Shown in pieces: positions 60,934 through 64,000 of a DNA stretch of 64,000 nt. Source of the stretch: Pseudomonas alliivorans (GTDB lineage: Bacteria > Pseudomonadota > Gammaproteobacteria > Pseudomonadales > Pseudomonadaceae); contig NZ_JAFFZW010000011.1 of assembly GCF_017826695.1 (NCBI RefSeq), positions 119,373 through 183,372 of the forward strand, in the 5' to 3' direction. Under the pieces are notes generated by a model. It was not told the origin of the DNA, made no database searches, and saw nothing but the letters and a program-made list of their open reading frames with translations. Within the stretch, counting starts at the first letter, position 1. The number at the start of each line of letters is the position of its first letter. The position numbers and the translations under genes were made by a program.

Positions 60934-61787
60934 ACGCCCGTCAATCGGTAGTACCCATGCAGACGCGCACTGCCGCTCGAATCGACTTCAGCAGGGCGCC
61001 GTCAGGGATCAGCTACGTCTCGCGGCAGGAAGTGGGCTATCCCTTCCACTTGGGACGCAGCCTGAAACTGCCGCAGGACCCGCCCGGTATGGCGGCGGTG
61101 TATCTGCAATCCTGCTCGGGAGGGCTGTTCGCCGGAGAGCACCTGCGCCTTGAGCTGCACGCCGAAGCCGACACGCAGGTGCATGTCAGCACAGGCGCGG
61201 CGACCATCGTCCACAGCATGCTCGAACATCCGGCGCGCCAGACCGTCACCCTGATAGCCGAAACGGGTGCGTTGCTGGAATACCTGCCGATGGCAACCAT
61301 CCTGTTCCCTCAGGCGCGTCTGCACAGCCAGGTGCGGGTGACCTTGCACCCCAACGCCCGCGTCCTGCTCTGCGATGCGTTCTGTGTGCACACGCCGCAC
61401 GGCACGGCGGGACTGCCGGACTACTACCGTGCCGACCTTGAAGTATGTTGCCCGGCAGGGCGACTGCTCGCCGGAGATCGACTGGCCCTGACAGGCGAAG
61501 ACCTGCAACGTCGCCTGCCGGGTGTCAGCGGCCGGTTCGAAGCCGTCGCCACCTTCATGCTACTCGGCCACAGACTGCCAGTGGACGAGGTCAAGGCTGG
61601 GCTGCGTGAGGCGTTAAGCGGGCTGATCGACAGCTATGTAGGCGTCAGTGCCCTGCCGGGTGATTGCGGGGTGTCGGTGAGAGTCATGGCGACTGATGCA
61701 GTCGTGTTGCGTCAGGCGCTGCACTTCGCCTGGGCGAGCGCCCGCCTGCATCTGACAGGGATTGCGCCACGGGTGCGGCGCAAATGA
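60930..61787 (+). CDS. ureD: Urease accessory protein UreD/UreH
   Basis: 285 aa. Motifs VYLQSCSGGLFAGEHLRLELHAEADTQVHVSTGAATIVHSM and ALLEYLPMATILFPQARLHSQVRVTL mark the UreD family scaffold, which binds apo-urease and carries nickel with UreF/UreG. Here the gene is last of the operon rather than first, as it is in many other bacteria. GC-rich and well conserved along its length. Confidence 0.92.
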   Translation: MNARQSVVPMQTRTAARIDFSRAPSGISYVSRQEVGYPFHLGRSLKLPQDPPGMAAVYLQSCSGGLFAGEHLRLELHAEADTQVHVSTGAATIVHSMLEHPARQTVTLIAETGALLEYLPMATILFPQARLHSQVRVTLHPNARVLLCDAFCVHTPHGTAGLPDYYRADLEVCCPAGRLLAGDRLALTGEDLQRRLPGVSGRFEAVATFMLLGHRLPVDEVKAGLREALSGLIDSYVGVSALPGDCGVSVRVMATDAVVLRQALHFAWASARLHLTGIAPRVRRK

Positions 61788-61812
61788 GGTCAGGTACGCG
61801 AGAAGCGGAACG

Positions 61813-62451
61813 CTATCGCGGAAACTCACAGTCCTTGAACATCGGTGTCTTGGCCAGATCGCCTGTCCCGGTGCAGATAACAGATACCTCTGCGCCCTTC
61901 TTCAGCGCCGCAATCGATGACAAGTGAGACTTGCCGAACTTGAACTGCGGTGCCAGCACCCTGTTATGCCCTGCCAATATCAGATACGGGTACCCCATGA
62001 AATCCGTGTTGATATCCAGGATACGACCGGTCACTTGCACGCGTTTGTCTTTGTACAGCATGTCTGCTGCTACGGTATTTTCATCGTATCCGGTCGATAC
62101 CTGCATGGCCGTGTAGGCCTTTACCGTTTCGGCAACGGGCTCAACAGGCGCCTGAGCGACGGGTTTGGCAACTGGAGCTGGAGCGACTGCAGCCGGATTT
62201 GCAGTAACGGCTGCGGGGGCTACCGCAACGGCTGGAGCAACGGAAGCCGATGATTCTCGATTGGCTGGCTTGTGAAGGACCAATGAAACAATCATCCAAA
62301 ACGCCATCCACCCGAAGCCAATCAGCCTGGCTTTTCTTGTGTGCCCTCTGCGCAGCAAAAACCAGACGAAGAACTGAGGCATCAGCGCAATCAGGATTCC
62401 CAGAATAATTCCGACCTTGCGGGGTGAAGACGGGACTTTCATTTCGTTCAT
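61813..62451 (-). CDS. Membrane-anchored tRNA_anti-like (OB-fold) protein
   Basis: About 212 aa: two transmembrane helices near the start (GIILGILIALMPQFFVWFL, LIGFGWMAFWMIVSLVL), an Ala/Pro/Val-rich linker (residues ~65-115) and a C-terminal OB-fold region (YDENTVAADMLYKDKRVQVTGRILDINTDFMGYPYLILA, LKKGAEVSVICTGTGDLAKTPMFKDCEF) like the tRNA_anti-like family. Function unknown. The start at 62451 has GGAAAG nearby; an ATG at 62463 is the alternative. Confidence 0.8.
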   Translation of the reverse strand: MNEMKVPSSPRKVGIILGILIALMPQFFVWFLLRRGHTRKARLIGFGWMAFWMIVSLVLHKPANRESSASVAPAVAVAPAAVTANPAAVAPAPVAKPVAQAPVEPVAETVKAYTAMQVSTGYDENTVAADMLYKDKRVQVTGRILDINTDFMGYPYLILAGHNRVLAPQFKFGKSHLSSIAALKKGAEVSVICTGTGDLAKTPMFKDCEFPR

Positions 62452-63002
62452 TTCGCTTTCCATGACGATCAAATGACGCGGCATCCTGAACAGGTCTGTA
62501 CCAAATTGCCACTTAGTAACGGTGCGTATGGATATCGACTGTAATGGCTTGAACTTGATGGTTTTTTTCAAGTTTCAGGTTTGCGCACACATGGGCAAGG
62601 GGCGAATCTGGAGTGATGCATCTGCTCATCTGGCGGGGACAATGGATTGGACCTGAGATCAAACGGCAGGCGGTGCATGGCCAACCCGCGTGTAACGCTA
62701 AGGCAGAAGATCCAGCGCCGTACGCCTTGGCTGCGCAAGCGCGAAGACCGCCCTATATTCTGCCGGCACTCAACGTACTGTGATTGCTTTCAATCACATG
62801 AAGACGGCGATGGCGATGATGGGTGTGGTGATGAGGTCGTGGAGAACGTTTTACTCAAGCAAACTTCTGCTCGGCAAAATGTGAAGAAAGACACCGGGCG
62901 GTCAACGGTGGAAAAGGCTAATGCCCAACATGCAAAAATCATTAAGTCGGTACAATCAGAGCCGATAGCCTTGTACTGCATACCGCAGTGCAAGGAGGCA
63001 TC
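62452..63002. other. Intergenic region, ~550 bp, no supported gene
   Basis: Base composition falls towards 63000. A 119-aa plus-strand frame (62647-63006) ends on the ribosome site of the next small gene and has no recognisable domain. A promoter for the 43-aa peptide is expected within the last 150 bases. Confidence 0.5.
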
Positions 63003-63134
63003 ATGAAAAAGATAGCTGTAGCCGGACTTATCGCATTACTTTCAATCGTTTCAGTCTCTGCGTCGGCCTGTCCAAAGGGCACGCATCCGACCGGGGGGAC
63101 GGGCTCGCACCATAAAGGCGGCACCTGCAAGTAA
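63003..63134 (+). CDS. Small secreted peptide (43 aa)
   Basis: Too short for routine gene calls. MKKIAVAGLIALLSIVSVSASA is a clear signal peptide; the mature part is ~21 residues, CPKGTHPTGGTG then HHKGGTCK, with two cysteines, a Gly-rich core and adjacent histidines. AAGGAGG lies six bases before the ATG and a strong terminator follows at once. Related small periplasmic peptides are known as hypothetical proteins in Pseudomonas; a metal-binding role is a guess from the Cys and His. Confidence 0.75.
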   Translation: MKKIAVAGLIALLSIVSVSASACPKGTHPTGGTGSHHKGGTCK

Positions 63135-63138
63135 GACG

Positions 63139-63164
63139 AGCCCGGCCCAGCGCCGGGCTTTTTC
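63139..63164 (+). terminator. Intrinsic terminator of the small peptide gene
   Basis: AGCCCGGC and GCCGGGCT pair around CCAGC and run into TTTTTC, five bases after the stop codon. Confidence 0.9.
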
Positions 63165-63170
63165 GTTACG

Positions 63171-63431
63171 CTAAGCGAGTCGTTTCATCGACAACTCCAT
63201 CTGACCCATGAGGTCCCTCTGCTCTTTAAGCGAGAGTACCAACTTTGCTATGGACCGGCTGGTGGCAAGGTCCGAAAGCGGCATACCCGTTACATACAGT
63301 TGAAGCTCACCTGAGTCTGGATGAAGAAGCTTGACCGAAAAGCTCTCGTTGGCACCCATGACGCATTCGCACCTTGAGGGCAAAAAAGCGGTCTCAAGGA
63401 CTCGTTGGAGATCGGACTTTGAATACATCAT
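63171..63431 (-). CDS. DUF1652 domain protein
   Basis: 86 aa, MMYSKSDLQRVLETAFLPSRCECVMGANESFSVKLLHPDSGELQLYVTGMPLSDLATSRSIAKLV, the whole length being a DUF1652 domain, a small Pseudomonas-specific family without known function. GAGG precedes the start; the second Met (63428) is also possible. Ends 7 bases past the terminator of the convergent peptide gene. Confidence 0.85.
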   Translation of the reverse strand: MMYSKSDLQRVLETAFLPSRCECVMGANESFSVKLLHPDSGELQLYVTGMPLSDLATSRSIAKLVLSLKEQRDLMGQMELSMKRLA

Positions 63432-63748
63432 GCATCCTCTGCTGACAAAATCGTTTCACCGAGGATAGACGATTGTCGACCTTATGGGTTGCCGGTCATC
63501 GGCAGGTCCACCAGAGTGCATCGTCGCCATGCAAGCACGGTGTCCCGGCCTCTGGATATGGCCGGAATCAACATGGTCAGCCTGTCGAGTCAGGACGATG
63601 AGATGAAATCGAGCTCAAATGAATTGCAACAACAGCTTTATCCATCTCTTGAGTAGCGACGAAGAATGGGCTCGCTCATCGTCCTTAAGACTAGAGCCCG
63701 TTAAATCCTGAACGATCGCGGGAGTAAGACGGGAGTGTTACGAACATG
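63432..63748. other. Intergenic region, ~315 bp, nothing identified
   Basis: Between the DUF1652 gene and the tRNA terminator. I see no coding frame, repeat or RNA gene; composition is more AT-rich near 63600-63700. Confidence 0.5.
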
Positions 63749-63775
63749 AAAAAGCCCAACCTTTTCAGATTGGGC
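63749..63775 (-). terminator. Intrinsic terminator of the tRNA gene
   Basis: On the minus strand GCCCAA and TTGGGC arms with a loop of ten, followed by TTTTTC. It sits 18 bases past the CCA end of the tRNA fragment, as usual for a tRNA transcript. Confidence 0.8.
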
Positions 63776-63792
63776 CAAATCATTGAAAAATA

Positions 63793-63826
63793 TGGTCGGG
63801 ACGGAGTGATTCGAACACTCGACGCC
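63793..63826 (-). tRNA. tRNA 3' fragment (probably tRNA-Pro), cut by an IS element
   Basis: Minus-strand GTCGAG, then a complete T arm GAGTG-TTCGAAT-CACTC, acceptor CGTCCCG, discriminator A and CCA. Acceptor and T arm fit the proline GGG-anticodon tRNA of Pseudomonas as I remember it; the anticodon itself is missing because the IS element begins at 63829. The identity as Pro is from memory and not proven. Confidence 0.6.
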
Positions 63827-64000
63827 TAGGCTCTGTAGGAAAAGTACTGTCTCAAACACCGCATGGCACAAGCCAGTGAGTCCATTGCCGCACAACTTTT
63901 TGCGAGTTTGTCGAAGCGCGTAGCGATGCGACGGTTCTCCTTCAACCAGCCGAACATGCGCTCGATGATATTGCGCTGCCGGTACTTGGGGCGATCAAAA
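63826..64000 (-). CDS. IS5-family transposase, C-terminal end (partial)
   Basis: The minus-strand frame reads FDRPKYRQRNIIERMFGWLKENRRIATRFDKLAKS and ends RCLRQYFSYRA, the C-terminal catalytic region of IS5/IS427-group DDE transposases (the Glu of the YxxRNxIER motif is present). The stop TAG is built from the IS end plus the TA target duplication, so it is supplied by the host site. The rest of the element lies beyond the window. Confidence 0.88.
   Translation of the reverse strand, partial: FDRPKYRQRNIIERMFGWLKENRRIATRFDKLAKSCAAMDSLACAMRCLRQYFSYRA
63829..64000 (-). mobile_element. IS5-family insertion sequence, one end (partial)
   Basis: The end reads GGCTCTGTAGGAAAAGT, preceded by target TA in CTAG (63826-63829). 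The inverted repeat is one base different from that of the MITE at 25875-26031. The element continues past the window. Confidence 0.8.

Noticed and set aside
62647..63006. 119-aa plus-strand frame before the small peptide
   Set aside because: Ends across the ribosome site of the next gene and has no domain or clear start signal.
1..64000. CRISPR array or prophage
   Set aside because: No regularly spaced direct repeats were seen, and no phage structural, lysis or integrase genes; the repeats found are REP-type or MITE.

Overview
The window reads as chromosomal DNA of a fluorescent Pseudomonas, most likely the P. syringae group. The support is overall GC-rich coding, REP-type intergenic repeats, a fused gamma/beta urease subunit, a DUF1652 protein, and Pseudomonas-style sulfone, urea and methylamine-nitrogen genes. 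Species assignment is inference from gene content; nothing could be searched.

Layout. 1-6300: the tail of an RND efflux pump, a Cache-GGDEF protein, and a sulfur/flavin set (SfnG dimethylsulfone monooxygenase behind a sigma-54 promoter, a flavin reductase carrying a fresh 18-bp duplication, and a luciferase-like monooxygenase). 6300-21600: the main feature, two divergent operons forming a complete N-methylglutamate (NMG) pathway. The minus-strand operon is gmaS-mgsA-mgsB-mgsC plus an ammonium/methylammonium transporter. The plus-strand side is an XRE-cupin regulator, then purU-folD-mgdA-mgdB-mgdC-mgdD, then an IclR regulator. Together they should take up methylamine, move its nitrogen onto glutamate, release the methyl group as methylene-tetrahydrofolate and drain that C1 unit through FolD and PurU to formate. 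The gmaS promoter has a good sigma-54 site, an NtrC-like site about 110 bp upstream and two palindromic operators; a third copy of the operator lies before purU.

21700-32200: a Cache chemoreceptor, a LysR regulator, an MBL-fold protein, a small MITE, azlCD, a GNAT acetyltransferase, a 41-aa protein, and an operon for a soluble four-PAS chemoreceptor with a three-CheW-domain protein. 32200-42300: small stress-type proteins (KGG repeat, stand-alone ClpP-like, DUF2934), cytochrome bo3 oxidase cyoABCD without cyoE, and a GAF-PAS hybrid histidine kinase.

42400-61800: amide and urea nitrogen. Two amidase-signature enzymes, a MetA-pathway type outer-membrane protein, AraC/GlxA regulators and an isochorismatase-like hydrolase lead to an amiC-amiR-amidase operon. 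This diverges from urtABCDE-ureE-ureF-ureAB-ureC-ureG-ureD. The urt-ure operon has its own sigma-54 promoter, an NtrC-like site, and a leader ending in an intrinsic terminator just before urtA, the arrangement expected for antitermination by the adjacent AmiR. 61800-64000: an OB-fold membrane protein, a 43-aa secreted peptide, a DUF1652 protein, and an IS5-family transposase end inserted in what looks like a proline tRNA gene.

The shared theme is scavenging of nitrogen and sulfur from small C1 and amide compounds under NtrC/sigma-54-type control.
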